From the NCBI GenBank assembly GCA_905200945.1, contig CAJKMG010000002.1, forward strand, positions 260,712 through 324,711: a stretch of DNA of 64,000 bases. The letters are read 5' to 3'. Shown here piece by piece: positions 44,141 through 53,401 of this stretch. The notes under the pieces are model-generated. The model searched no databases, was not told where the DNA came from, and saw nothing but the letters and a program-made list of their open reading frames with translations. Within the stretch, counting starts at the first letter, position 1. Each line of letters opens with the position of its first letter. The position numbers and the translations under genes are program-made. The DNA is from an uncultured Akkermansia sp. (GTDB taxonomy: Bacteria > Verrucomicrobiota > Verrucomicrobiia > Verrucomicrobiales > Akkermansiaceae).

Positions 44141-45277
44141 ATGAGCAAGAAAATGATTATCGCCGCGGCTTTCGCCGCATGTTCCGCGTTCGCCCAGGAC
44201 GCACCGCCGCCTCCCGCTCCGGAGGCTCCTTCCGATGCACCAGAAATGCAGTCCCCCCCTGAAAGAAGGGGAGGTCATCGCCACCACGCCGGAGGCAGGG
44301 ACCGCCAGGGACCAAAACGGGTCCAGATGAAGAGAATCGATCCCGGCATCATGATTATCGGAGAAGAACTGGTATTGGCCAAATATGACGCCGACAAGGA
44401 CGGAAAACTTTCCGACGAGGAAATAGCCGTTCTGCAAGCCGACGTCAAGAAGGCCCAGGAAGCCAAGAAAGCCGCCATTCTGAAGAAGTTCGACAAGGAC
44501 GGGGACGGAAAACTTTCCAAGGAGGAAAGAAAGGCTATGCAGGAAGAATGGCTTAAGGACCATCCGGAAGCAGCCAAGCGCATGGAAGAAATGAAAGCCC
44601 GCCAGGAAGCCCGTAAAGCTGAAATGCTTAAGAAGTATGATAAGGATGGGGATGGAAAGCTTTCCGACGAGGAAAAGAAAGCCATGCGGGAAGATTGGGC
44701 CAAAAACCACCCGGAAGCAGCCAAGCGCATGGAAGAAATGAAAGCCCGCCAGGAAGCCCACGCAGCCGACATGATCAAAAAATTTGACAAAGACGGCGAC
44801 GGGAAGCTTTCCCCGGAGGAATTGCAGGCCATACCCCCTCATCACGGCCAGCCCGGGCCGCACCATGCCGTTCCCGGCGGTCCCAAAGGACCGGGAATGC
44901 CCAAAATGGACGGTCCGAGGCGTCCGGGAGGCCCCAGAGCTGAAGGGCCCCGCGCACCCAGGGGCCCGGAAATCCGCAGAGGCGGCGAAGGACGCCGTGA
45001 AGACGGTAACCGGGGCCCCCGCGGCAACCGTCCGAACGGACCTCGTCCTCAGCTGGACCCCAACCGCGCCCCGATCATGGCTGCCGGCTGGATCCTGATC
45101 GAAGAAAAGTATGACGCCGACAAGGACGGAAAGTTGAATGAGGCTGAAATGTCCCAACTCAACGCTGACGCTTCCAAGGCTCTGGAAGCGCGCAGAGAAG
45201 CCAGAAAGGCAGCCCGCGGCAACAACGATACGCCTCCTCCTCCCGCTCCGGCACAGGAGGAAGGGGATGATGAATAA
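44141..45277 (+). CDS. Secreted multi-EF-hand protein
   Basis: A 378-residue protein with a signal peptide (MSKKMIIAAAFAACSAFAQ). Five EF-hand calcium loops follow: DADKDGKLSDEE, DKDGDGKLSKEE, DKDGDGKLSDEE, DKDGDGKLSPEE, and a last DADKDGKLNEAE. The second and third hands sit in near-identical 49-residue repeats with helices such as EAAKRMEEMKARQEA. A Pro/Gly/Arg/His-rich stretch of about 80 residues separates hands 4 and 5. It is likely a periplasmic or surface calcium-binding protein. Monocistronic, with its own terminator. Confidence 0.85.
   Translation: MSKKMIIAAAFAACSAFAQDAPPPPAPEAPSDAPEMQSPPERRGGHRHHAGGRDRQGPKRVQMKRIDPGIMIIGEELVLAKYDADKDGKLSDEEIAVLQADVKKAQEAKKAAILKKFDKDGDGKLSKEERKAMQEEWLKDHPEAAKRMEEMKARQEARKAEMLKKYDKDGDGKLSDEEKKAMREDWAKNHPEAAKRMEEMKARQEAHAADMIKKFDKDGDGKLSPEELQAIPPHHGQPGPHHAVPGGPKGPGMPKMDGPRRPGGPRAEGPRAPRGPEIRRGGEGRREDGNRGPRGNRPNGPRPQLDPNRAPIMAAGWILIEEKYDADKDGKLNEAEMSQLNADASKALEARREARKAARGNNDTPPPPAPAQEEGDDE
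44564..44759 (+). repeat. 49-bp direct repeat inside the EF-hand gene
   Basis: 44564-44612 and 44711-44759 are identical over 49 bp and offset by 147 bp, exactly 49 codons. They encode the same helix (PEAAKRMEEMKARQEA). Unequal crossing-over between them would add or remove one in-frame EF-hand unit. Confidence 0.85.
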
Positions 45278-45318
45278 ACTCACCCGCAGAAACACATAGC
45301 AGGAAATCAGAGATACGG

Positions 45319-45350
45319 CCCCGTCTGCCTAACGGCAGGCGGGGTTTTCT
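45319..45350 (+). terminator. Terminator of the EF-hand gene
   Basis: An 11-bp stem (45319-45329 with 45334-45344; one mismatch that is a G-U pair in RNA) and a 4-nt loop are followed by TTTTCT. Confidence 0.88.
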
Positions 45351-45516
45351 TATACCGGAAATAACAGGAAGGAACACGGAAGCAGGGAAATCAGGCGGAA
45401 GTCGTAACCGTATATGATGGAAACAGGAAAAGCGAAGGAGCAAGATGGAGGGGAAAATGCGCGGGGTCAATTCCGGACAAAGCCTTTCCCTCTCTTTTCA
45501 AGAAACAGAAGAAACA

Positions 45517-45547
45517 GACCGGGGAAGGCATCCTGCCTTCCCCGGTC
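45517..45547 (-). terminator. Probable terminator of secDF
   Basis: A perfect 14-bp stem (gaccggggaaggca, 45517-45530 with 45534-45547) has a 3-nt loop, 27 bp after the secDF stop. The following minus-strand tract (TGTTTCTTC) is only moderately T-rich. Confidence 0.75.
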
Positions 45548-45574
45548 AGAGACTTAACGAATCAGAACCAAATC

Positions 45575-48007
45575 TCAGGCTCCGGCCTTCATGGCCTGCC
45601 TGACTTCTTCATGCAACCCATGCTTACGGGAGAAAAGAAGTGCCGCTGGAGAAGCGATGAAGATGGAAGAGTATGTACCGATCAAAATACCCGCGGAAAT
45701 CGTCCATGCAAAATCTTCCATGGAAGGACCGCCAAAGAAGTACAGGCATACCAGCACGGCCAACGTGGAAAGAGAGGTCAAAATAGTACGGGAAAGCGTC
45801 TGGTTGATGGCCTCATTCATGATTTGGGAAGCGCTTTCATTCGGATCTGAGAAGCGGAGGAATTCGCGAATGCGGTCAAATACGATAATTTTGTCATTGA
45901 TGGAGTAGCCCGCCACCGTCAGCAACGCGCCGATGTGAATAACATTCAGTTCCGTGCCGCTGATAATCACCAGGCCAAGCACCAGCAGGACGTCATGCGT
46001 CAGGGCAATAACCGCACCGATGGCGAAGGTCCATTCAAACCGCACCGTCAGGTAAACCATGATTCCCAGAATGCCGAAGAAGAGGGCCCAGGCGGAAGTA
46101 ATGAGCGTATCATACCCCATGGACTGCCCGATGGTTTCTTCACTGAAAGGGGCATTGTCCAACACCGGAAACGCCTTGTCCAATGCCGTGGTGATAGCCT
46201 CCTTGTCCTGGGCGTGGTCGGAGAAATTAATCAGAATGTTCACTTTGCTGCTGTCCGTGGACTCCGCCACTTCCTGCACCGTAGCCTTCTGGGTCAGGGA
46301 CAGCTTATTGACCACACTTTCCACTTCCCGGAAAGAGATGTCACCCTTGTTCACCAGATAGGAAATGGAGGAACCTCCCGTAAAGTCCATGCCCAGGCAA
46401 TCCTTGCCCTTTACGGAACCAACCACAATGCATATCACCAGCAGAATGGCGGAAAATGAGCAGGACCAAATTTTCTGGCCCATGAAGTCGATGTTAGTCT
46501 TTTTCTTGAAGATGTTGAGGAATTTAAGATCCTTCATCATGCCGACAGTATCCGCCCAGTAGAACAGGACGCGGGTAACGAGAATCGCCCCGATCATGGA
46601 AGTGATGACACCTACTGTCAACGTGACGGCAAATCCCTTGATGGTGCCGGTTGCCATCCAGTACAGGATGACAGCTGTAATAAGCGAGGTGATATTGGAG
46701 TCAAAGATAGCGGAGAAAGCTTTGTCAAAGGAGTTGCGGATAGCCACGCGAAAGGGGCGCCCCATTTCCTTTTCTTCCCGCAGGCGTTCATAAATCAGCA
46801 CGTTTGCGTCCACCGCCACGCCCAGAGTCAGCACAATACCGGCAATACCCGGCAAAGTCAGCTCAAACCCGAAGATAGACATGGCCCCCAGAAGCAGCAG
46901 GGCATTGATCGTCAGGCCCATGATAGCCACCAAACCGGCAAAGCGGTAGTAAATGATCATCATGATGAAGCAGAGGATTAACCCCGTAATGCCTGCGTAT
47001 TCCCCCTGAAGGAGGGCCGTATGCCCCAGAGAGGCGGAAATTTCACTGGCGGATTCAAAATTGAGTTTGTTGGTGAGGGGGTTGGAAAGCACCTTCGTCA
47101 GGGCTTCCGCCTCTCCGGGAGCATCCAGTCCGCTGATTTCAAAACTTTTCGAAAGAATGGCCTGAACCGTTGGCGCGCTCTTGACCACATCATCCAGCAC
47201 AATGGCCATGCGGTCATGGCCCAGCTGCATGCGGGAAGTCAGGTTATACATCTTGTCCGCCCCTTCATTGCTCAGGGTGACGTTGACGTGGCCGGGACGG
47301 GCCAGATCCACCCCGGCGCGCACGATATCCTTGCCTGTCAGCGATTCACGCTTTTCCAGGAATATTTTTTCCGTGACGTCCTCACCCTTGCCGTTTTTGA
47401 ACGTATATTCATACATCCTGTATCCGGGGACGCGAATACGCCCCTCCGCCACCAATTCATTGTTGCGCGGGTGGACAGGGAGGATCTGAAGCTTGGCCAC
47501 TTTGGTCAGAATAGCCTTGGTTTCCTCACGCTTGGCAGGATCCGCTGCGGGAATTTGAACTTCTATAAGATTCAGGTTGTCCTTTTTCTTCGGGCGGATA
47601 ATGACGTCATTGGCCCCGGTACTGTTAAGGCGGTCCGTCAGAATCACGCATGCCTGTTCCATGGCCTGATCCGTCAGGGGGATGGGCTTGCCGTCGTCGC
47701 CGATATTCGGTTCCACGCTCAACGTAAAAGAAACGCCCCCGGCAATGTCAATGCCGTATTTCAGCCCCTGCTGGAAAAGAGAGAACAGGGAAAAAGACGC
47801 AATACCAATAATGAAAATCGTTCCGGCATTACGCTTGACCTTGTCCTGGTCGGAACCCAGATACCAGAAAAACACACCCAGCAATACCAGACCGCCAATG
47901 AAGATAAAAAGAGGATTATTGAAGAGATCGTAGATGAAGGCGAGAGGAGCGGACATTCCGCCAGGAGCGGGTAGAGTATCGGCAGATGCCAGAAGATTCA
48001 TAGACAT
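45575..48007 (-). CDS. secDF: Fused SecD-SecF protein-export subunits
   Basis: About 810 residues. SecDF uses the proton gradient to pull exported proteins off the Sec channel. The SecD half has an extra N-terminal helix pair, then GIDIAGGVSFTL, a large periplasmic domain, and GIAGIVLTLGVAVDANVLIYERLREE. The SecF half (from about 530) has LGMDFTGGSSISYLV and GYSINDKIIVFDRIRE. Separate secD and secF are the common arrangement in proteobacteria; fused forms occur in Bacillus and several other phyla. I start at the ATG at 48007; other in-frame ATGs lie 6 bp downstream and 33 bp upstream. Confidence 0.95.
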   Translation of the reverse strand: MSMNLLASADTLPAPGGMSAPLAFIYDLFNNPLFIFIGGLVLLGVFFWYLGSDQDKVKRNAGTIFIIGIASFSLFSLFQQGLKYGIDIAGGVSFTLSVEPNIGDDGKPIPLTDQAMEQACVILTDRLNSTGANDVIIRPKKKDNLNLIEVQIPAADPAKREETKAILTKVAKLQILPVHPRNNELVAEGRIRVPGYRMYEYTFKNGKGEDVTEKIFLEKRESLTGKDIVRAGVDLARPGHVNVTLSNEGADKMYNLTSRMQLGHDRMAIVLDDVVKSAPTVQAILSKSFEISGLDAPGEAEALTKVLSNPLTNKLNFESASEISASLGHTALLQGEYAGITGLILCFIMMIIYYRFAGLVAIMGLTINALLLLGAMSIFGFELTLPGIAGIVLTLGVAVDANVLIYERLREEKEMGRPFRVAIRNSFDKAFSAIFDSNITSLITAVILYWMATGTIKGFAVTLTVGVITSMIGAILVTRVLFYWADTVGMMKDLKFLNIFKKKTNIDFMGQKIWSCSFSAILLVICIVVGSVKGKDCLGMDFTGGSSISYLVNKGDISFREVESVVNKLSLTQKATVQEVAESTDSSKVNILINFSDHAQDKEAITTALDKAFPVLDNAPFSEETIGQSMGYDTLITSAWALFFGILGIMVYLTVRFEWTFAIGAVIALTHDVLLVLGLVIISGTELNVIHIGALLTVAGYSINDKIIVFDRIREFLRFSDPNESASQIMNEAINQTLSRTILTSLSTLAVLVCLYFFGGPSMEDFAWTISAGILIGTYSSIFIASPAALLFSRKHGLHEEVRQAMKAGA

Positions 48008-48148
48008 TTCAATCCGGATTGGGTGTGAATAATACGGCAAAGGATTGTGGAGAAATTCACCAGCAGGTCAAGTCTTCTGTGCGTGTGCCCGTAAGGGGAA
48101 AGCATCCTGCACGGAACGTTGAAAAGATGTTTCGGACGGGCAATGAAT

Positions 48149-48176
48149 AACCCGGTTTCCGCAGGGAAACCGGGTT
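48149..48176 (-). terminator. Probable terminator of the polysaccharide deacetylase gene
   Basis: A perfect 12-bp stem (aacccggtttcc, 48149-48160 with 48165-48176) has a 4-nt loop. It lies 27 bp after the stop and is followed by a weak T tract. Confidence 0.75.
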
Positions 48177-48203
48177 GAAAGAAAAAGGGAAAACACCGGA
48201 AGA

Positions 48204-49166
48204 TTACATGCCGGCCACCGTCTCCACCGGAACGGGAGCAGGCTCCGCGGGGGCCGCAATCACGGGAACGGCAAGGGGGGAGGAATCCGGAACAGCAGGA
48301 GCCGCCGGCATGGAAGGAACATGGCCGGCGGCGGCGCGGCCTCTCCTGATAAGCTCGGAGACGGTCACCAATTCATAGCCGCGGTTTTTCAATCCCTTCA
48401 CAATGGCGTCCACAGCCGCCACTGTGGAAGCGTGAATGTCATGCACCAGAATGATGGAGCCGGGTCTGGCGCCGTTCACGGCGCGGGCGGCCACCACGGA
48501 GGAGCCGGGTTTGCGCCAGTCATTCGTATCCACATCCCACATGACCGTGGTGAAGCCGAAACGCTGGCGGGCCCAGGAAGCCACGCCGGCGTTCGTATAG
48601 CCGCCGGGGGGACGCATGACCACGGGGACAACGCCGCAGGCGTTGCGGATGGCTTCATTGGTGCTCTGGAGCTGGGATTCCGCTTTTTCGCGGGACACCT
48701 TGCTCAAATAAACATGATTCCATGTATGGTTGCCTACTTCATGGCCCTCACTGACCATGCGGCGCACTACCTGGGGATGGGCTTTCACATTGCAGCCCTG
48801 CATAAAGAAAGTACCCTTGACGTTATTGTCTCGCAGGATATCCAACACCCTGGGGGTCAGCGTTCCATGGGGACCGTCATCAAAGGTGAGGGCCACCACC
48901 TTATCCGGCACAGCCACACGGTTGACTGTTACTCCCGGGATGCGCGGGGAAAGCGGGGTATTATTATAGGACGGGCTTACGGAGGGCACCGGAACGGGCT
49001 TGGGAGGCAATTTCACAGCCGGACGGTCCGGCTTTTTCCCCGGAGCAGTCACGGGAGAAATGGTCGTTTTCACCGGAGAACCGGACTCCTCCGGCCGCTC
49101 CTGGTGCTGGGAACAGGCAGACAGGCCAAACGCCAAGGCACATGCAAGGAATAAATGTTTCTTCAT
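48204..49166 (-). CDS. Polysaccharide deacetylase lipoprotein (NodB/CE4)
   Basis: A 320-residue lipoprotein: the signal ends LSAC, so Cys18 should be acylated. A Pro/Lys-rich linker follows, then a NodB domain from about residue 85. CE4 motifs are TFDDGPH (catalytic and metal Asp), GNHTWNH (His-x3-His), RPPGGY, DVDTNDW and ILVHD (catalytic His). It should remove N-acetyl groups from a GlcNAc-containing polymer such as peptidoglycan. A short Ala/Pro-rich C-terminal tail is present. Monocistronic. Confidence 0.93.
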   Translation of the reverse strand: MKKHLFLACALAFGLSACSQHQERPEESGSPVKTTISPVTAPGKKPDRPAVKLPPKPVPVPSVSPSYNNTPLSPRIPGVTVNRVAVPDKVVALTFDDGPHGTLTPRVLDILRDNNVKGTFFMQGCNVKAHPQVVRRMVSEGHEVGNHTWNHVYLSKVSREKAESQLQSTNEAIRNACGVVPVVMRPPGGYTNAGVASWARQRFGFTTVMWDVDTNDWRKPGSSVVAARAVNGARPGSIILVHDIHASTVAAVDAIVKGLKNRGYELVTVSELIRRGRAAAGHVPSMPAAPAVPDSSPLAVPVIAAPAEPAPVPVETVAGM

Positions 49167-49311
49167 AACAGGTTTTTGGAGGATTTACGCCCATCCCGCC
49201 TTCTTGTCACGCCCTAAATCATCCATCCGCGCGGCATGAAAAAGGAATCCGCCCCGTACCCCGGAAATAAGCTCCGAAAACTCCGCAGGCAATGGCGCCG
49301 GAAGCGGAAGG

Positions 49312-50043
49312 CTATTCCGGGCTGTCCATATCTATATAGCTGACGGAGACCGTTCTGCGCGGATTGGAGGGTTCCCGGACTTCCACTTTCATCCTTTTGA
49401 AAAACCAGGATCCGTCTTTCAACTTCATCACGGAATCAATCATGAACCTTTTAGCCAGCTCCCCGCGGCGGTCAATGCCATCTACTTGCCACATGGCGCC
49501 GTTTTCCTTATCAATCCAGACGCGCACCCAGGCATATTGCCCCACCTTGGGATTAGGGTTCGGAATCTGAACAATCCAGCAATCCCGCCCTTTGACGGTA
49601 CTCGCCGCATCATCCCGGACAATTTTGGCCTGGGGCCAGTACAGGTAGCGCATGGAAAGATCTTCGTACGTTACGTCCGTCCCTGCAATGGGTACTGCAT
49701 ACTGGGCAACTGGCAAAACACCGGCTTTCCCGTCCTTCCAGGAAAGGATATCCTGGCCGCGGTCCTTGAATTTCAGGTCGAACCTGTTCCAGACATTATT
49801 GAGCTGGTACTGGAAGGCTATCAGATTGCCGCGCAGACTCATGGAAAAGGGAATTTTGACGCTGCGTTTGCGTATTTGCCCCTTAATGTCCTTGTTTTCC
49901 TGAAGAGTTGCCCCCTGGCGCACCCTTTTCAGCAGCTGCCCGGCATCCGGAGAAGCCTCCTGGGCCAAGGAGGCAGCAAAGGAAAAAAACACGGCGGCCA
50001 TTCCCGCAAAAAAAGTGAAAAGTAAAGAATACCTGCGCAGCAT
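49312..50043 (-). CDS. Outer-membrane lipoprotein-sorting (LolA-like) protein
   Basis: A 243-residue protein with a signal peptide (LLFTFFAGMAAVFFSFAASLAQ). The body is a beta-rich LolA/LppX-like fold with the family phrases MRYLYWPQAKIV and GRDCWIVQIPNPNP. VRVWIDKENGAMWQVDGID resembles the outer-membrane lipoprotein-sorting domain family that often accompanies RND-type exporters. No exporter gene is adjacent. Function is lipid or lipoprotein carriage in the periplasm by family inference. Confidence 0.78.
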   Translation of the reverse strand: MLRRYSLLFTFFAGMAAVFFSFAASLAQEASPDAGQLLKRVRQGATLQENKDIKGQIRKRSVKIPFSMSLRGNLIAFQYQLNNVWNRFDLKFKDRGQDILSWKDGKAGVLPVAQYAVPIAGTDVTYEDLSMRYLYWPQAKIVRDDAASTVKGRDCWIVQIPNPNPKVGQYAWVRVWIDKENGAMWQVDGIDRRGELAKRFMIDSVMKLKDGSWFFKRMKVEVREPSNPRRTVSVSYIDMDSPE

Positions 50044-50156
50044 GAACTGCTCATATCACTCCGGAAAGGCGGAAAAAAACCTTTTTTCAGTCACCGGGCG
50101 GCGTCCGTGACATTTTACGCCAAATTTTGCTCGACTAGGTAATACAAAACGACAAG

Positions 50157-50879
50157 ATGTCCCCAACGACATTTATTGATCCATCAATTATGGAAACGCC
50201 AGCATTCTTGAAGCCTATCCAGTCCTATCCCGGAGAAATCGTCCAATTCATTGAGAGAATTCCGGGAGTAGACGTCACCGGAGACCGCGAAACCGTGCTG
50301 GAACGGCTGGAACCGTACCATAAGGCGGAAGTGGAAGCCCTGGGCTGGCGGTGGAAAGACCTGCGCCGCGCCGAACAGGTGCACGGCACGAAAGTTGCCC
50401 TGGTGGGGGACATCGGCTCCAATTATCCTGTGGAAGGCGTGGACGGCCTGATTTGCTCCGGAGTTTCCGACTGCGTGCTTGCCATTTACGTGGCGGACTG
50501 CGCCGCCGTGTGGTTGTACGACAAGGAAAACTGCCACCGTTCCCTGATTCATTCAGGCAAGGCGGGAACCGCCGGCAACATCGTTTCCAACACCATCAAG
50601 TCCATGAAAAAATGCCTTGGGGTGGAACCGTCCAACCTGATTGCCGTCATTTCCCCCTGTATCCGCCCGCCTCATTATGAGGAAGACATTCCTACGGCTA
50701 TTAAAGCACAGCTCATTGAAGCGGGGGTACCGGAAGAACAGATTCATGATTCTGGGCTGGACACGGCGGCGGATACCAAGCGTTTTTACTCCTACCGCAT
50801 GGAAAAAGGGCAAACGGGCCGCATGCTGGCCCTTTTCGGCCCGGATCACGCTACGCGACCGCACCCGATTATTCTTTAG
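50157..50879 (+). CDS. pgeF: PgeF/YfiH-family multicopper-type purine nucleoside phosphorylase
   Basis: A 240-residue laccase-domain protein. Zinc/copper ligands are visible in QVHGTK (His), VADCAAVWLYD (Cys) and IHSGKAGTAGNIV (His). The last usually reads HAGWRG, so the Trp and Arg are replaced. Family members act as purine nucleoside phosphorylases/adenosine deaminases and in peptidoglycan editing. Divergent from the LolA-like gene and followed by a terminator before the capsid gene, so it is probably transcribed alone. Confidence 0.85.
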   Translation: MSPTTFIDPSIMETPAFLKPIQSYPGEIVQFIERIPGVDVTGDRETVLERLEPYHKAEVEALGWRWKDLRRAEQVHGTKVALVGDIGSNYPVEGVDGLICSGVSDCVLAIYVADCAAVWLYDKENCHRSLIHSGKAGTAGNIVSNTIKSMKKCLGVEPSNLIAVISPCIRPPHYEEDIPTAIKAQLIEAGVPEEQIHDSGLDTAADTKRFYSYRMEKGQTGRMLALFGPDHATRPHPIIL

Positions 50880-50913
50880 CAGAGGGAAGGCGGCGCCTTT
50901 CATTCCTTTTACG

Positions 50914-50946
50914 GCGTATCACGATTCTGCCGTGATGCGCTTTTTT
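50914..50946 (+). terminator. Terminator after pgeF
   Basis: A 10-bp stem with one mismatch (gcgtatcacg / cgtgatgcgc, 50914-50923 with 50931-50940) and a 7-nt loop are followed by six T residues. It separates pgeF from the capsid gene. Confidence 0.88.
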
Positions 50947-51104
50947 ACCTTGTAATCCATAACCGTTAGCGCTGGATGGGACCGGCCCGTAATCCCGCAG
51001 GGGACATGGCCGCATCCCGCTTGCGGCAGGACCGCTCCGGTTATTCCGGACCCGATAATCCAAATTGCCGTTCCTGCATTCAAACTATCATTATATTTGC
51101 AATC

Positions 51105-52025
51105 ATGGCAGTAACTATCAGCGATAATTATCAGGTAAAATACACCAGAAAATGGGGCACCCTGCTCCAGCAGCACGCCTCCCGGCTGGACAAGTATGTC
51201 AGCGTCATGCGCGACTTGAGCGGCAAGGTAGTATTTCTGGATCAATTCGGCATTCTGGACTTCACGGAAAAAACCACGCGGGTGGGGCAGACCGTTTTGA
51301 ACGAGGCTCCCACCACACGCCGGTCCATGCGGCCGCGCACGTTCACCAAAGCCATTGGCTACGATGAATTTGACGCCTCCCGCCTGGGAGACATGGACCT
51401 TCCCGTCAGCAAGACGATCGAAGGGCTCCAGGCCGCGGCAGGCCGCCGCATGGACGACGTGATGATCTCCGGCTTCCTGGATACGAACTACGTGGGAGAA
51501 GACGGCATGACCGCCGTTCCATTCAAGGAAAGCCAGCAAATAGCCGTGGATCACGTGGACAGCGGCACCAAATCCGCCAGCAACCTTACCGTGGCCAAGC
51601 TGCGCGCAGCCCTCCAGCTTTTTGAGGAAAACGAAGCCTGGAACCAGGATGCCCCGCAGTTCGGAGACCAGCTCGTCATTGCGGTAACCAGTTCCCAGAT
51701 CATGAATCTGCTGCGGGAAACGGAGGTCAGCAGTTATGACTTCAACAATGTAAAAGCCCTGGTGGAAGGGAAAATAGACACCTTCATGGGATTCAAATTT
51801 ATCCGCACCCAGAGGCTTCCCAAAACAGAAGAGGGAGTCCGTTCCTGCCTGGCCTGGGTAAAGAGCAAGGCCCAGTTTGGCATATGGAATGATTTCAAAG
51901 TGAAGCTTTCCGTGCGCGACGATATGGAGGAAGCCCTGCAAATCCGGGCCAAGTTCGCCTGCGGCGCCACCCGCCTCCAGGAGGAAGGCTTTGTCAAGAT
52001 CCTGTGCGACGAAGGAGCCAGCTAA
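51105..52025 (+). CDS. Solitary phage-type major capsid protein (Phage_capsid_2-like)
   Basis: A 306-residue protein from the ATG at 51105 (MAVTISDNYQVKYTRKWGTL). The sequence pattern is that of HK97-fold capsids of podovirus-like phages: VGQTVLNEAPTTRRSMRPRT, LQAAAGRRMDDVMISGFLDT, SSYDFNNVKALVEGKIDTF, MGFKFIRTQRLP and the C-terminal FACGATRLQEEGFVKI. Neither a portal, terminase, protease, tail nor integrase gene is nearby. Terminators lie on both sides, so it is monocistronic. The frame is intact, with codon use like its neighbours. A TATATT element ends 7 bp before the ATG and there is no Shine-Dalgarno. It may be a phage relic or a domesticated shell protein. Confidence 0.82.
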   Translation: MAVTISDNYQVKYTRKWGTLLQQHASRLDKYVSVMRDLSGKVVFLDQFGILDFTEKTTRVGQTVLNEAPTTRRSMRPRTFTKAIGYDEFDASRLGDMDLPVSKTIEGLQAAAGRRMDDVMISGFLDTNYVGEDGMTAVPFKESQQIAVDHVDSGTKSASNLTVAKLRAALQLFEENEAWNQDAPQFGDQLVIAVTSSQIMNLLRETEVSSYDFNNVKALVEGKIDTFMGFKFIRTQRLPKTEEGVRSCLAWVKSKAQFGIWNDFKVKLSVRDDMEEALQIRAKFACGATRLQEEGFVKILCDEGAS

Positions 52026-52069
52026 CCCCTCTAATATCACGGCATCCTCCCTCCGGAAAAAGGGAGCCG

Positions 52070-52097
52070 CCCCGGACCGCCTGCGGTCCGGGGTTTT
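52070..52097 (+). terminator. Terminator of the capsid gene
   Basis: A GC-rich stem of about 10 bp (ccccggaccgc with gcggtccgggg, 52070-52080 and 52083-52093) is followed by TTTTGCTTTT. It lies 44 bp after the stop. Confidence 0.9.
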
Positions 52098-52242
52098 GCT
52101 TTTGAGATGACGGGCGCACGGAACCTCTTATTTCAAATTCCTCCGGAAAACGAAGATAACGGCAGTTCCTGCCGTGCAGGCATTCATCCCCCCGTAAATG
52201 GGAATCCTGCGAAGCCGGAGCAAAACGATTCCCCAGGGGTTC

Positions 52243-53067
52243 TCACTCAAGCCTTTTCCGTCCGGAGAAAATGTTTACGTTTTTCAGCCAGCGCCATGAA
52301 TTGATGGCCGGATTCACCAGATAGGACAGATCCGTATATTTGGTGCGCGCATTATTGAAATGTCCCAGGGATTTGCAGAGGGAGGGCATGGGAGCGCCCT
52401 CTCCGCAGGAAACGAACGCAGGGGAAAGAGCATACAAATCACCGTAACGCCCCAGATACCGGGCAAACCATTCCTCCAGGGAACCATAATACCTCAGCCA
52501 TGGCCAAACCCGCTGATCTGATGGAAGCGACAGAAGAACGCGCTCACATAAGGAAAGGTCCATCACATACGCAGCAGATGCCGCCATATCCGTCACGCGC
52601 AGCAGAACGGATTTTTCCCCTTTCGCTACGGGGCAGGCCGTATGGGGAGACAAACGCGGCTCACTTAAAAATAAAGCAGTTCTTTCCCGGCATCCTTTCA
52701 GCATCTGCCCAAGCATCCGCGCCGTGGCTCCTATTACCGGCAACCTGAAACGGCAATCTTCCTCCACAATCATGAAACGGGCAAAATGAAGGGAAGAAGC
52801 CAGAGTTAAAGCGGCCTGGTGGCCCAGCACCCGGGAAGCCAGCCCCCTTTCCTTACGAAACCGTTCCTTATCCCACTCCCCTTCAGGGAGAGGGACGGGC
52901 ACCGGAGGCAATTCATGAACCGGAACGCCATGAGGGACATACGCCTTCCAGGACCATTCCTGATGTCCGGACGAACCATTCTCCATCCTTACCACCAGCA
53001 CGGCATCCAAAGCCGCCCAGAAGGGATTCCTCCCCATCCGCAATAATCTTGACCACAACATATTCAT
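52243..53067 (-). CDS. Probable glycosyltransferase, GT25-like
   Basis: About 274 residues from the ATG at 53067 (MNMLWSRLLRMG); a TTG 12 codons upstream or an ATG two codons later are alternatives. The middle reads GHQAALTLASSLHFARFMIVEEDCRF, which matches the GT25 pattern of a GHxxA helix followed by an acidic EDD-type nucleotide-sugar site, here EED. SAAYVMDLSLCERVL also fits the family. The similarity is moderate and the second half is unassigned. It would add a sugar to LPS or another glycan. Monocistronic. Confidence 0.55.
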   Translation of the reverse strand: MNMLWSRLLRMGRNPFWAALDAVLVVRMENGSSGHQEWSWKAYVPHGVPVHELPPVPVPLPEGEWDKERFRKERGLASRVLGHQAALTLASSLHFARFMIVEEDCRFRLPVIGATARMLGQMLKGCRERTALFLSEPRLSPHTACPVAKGEKSVLLRVTDMAASAAYVMDLSLCERVLLSLPSDQRVWPWLRYYGSLEEWFARYLGRYGDLYALSPAFVSCGEGAPMPSLCKSLGHFNNARTKYTDLSYLVNPAINSWRWLKNVNIFSGRKRLE

Positions 53068-53401
53068 GGATTTTTCATAGCTCCATCCAGGTCCCTCTTT
53101 CAAGCCGGTCCTCCATCCTCAACATGTTTTTAACGTTCAGAGGCTGGAAAATAACGACCTCCTCCACATAACAAGGGAGCGGGAATAGACGAAACAGCTC
53201 TGTCAGGCATCCTGAACGGCAGCCGGCGCCAACATCCGTCAATCCGTCTGCCGGGAAACCGGTCAACAGGGCTGGCACAGGAAGAAAAACACAGTTCCAA
53301 AAGGGGAAAAGGCAGGCGAACTGACATACTCGGCCCCAAAATGAAGTGGAACTCATCAATAGAAGATTGACCTTCCTTCCTTTGCTGGGATAGTAGGATG
53401 T
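53068..53401. other. Divergent intergenic region before aroD
   Basis: About 334 bp. It holds the proposed aroD promoter: TTGACC (53367-53372), 16 bp, GATAGT (53389-53394), only 7 bp before the aroD ATG. No other gene is supported; the frames present look like chance. Confidence 0.5.

Noticed and set aside
44126..45295. 389-codon minus-strand frame opposite the EF-hand gene.
   Set aside because: A shadow of the repetitive plus-strand gene; the plus strand encodes a signal peptide and five canonical EF-hand loops.
51105..52025. Capsid gene as part of an intact prophage.
   Set aside because: Neighbouring genes on both sides are chromosomal housekeeping genes, and no other phage function or attachment repeat was seen.
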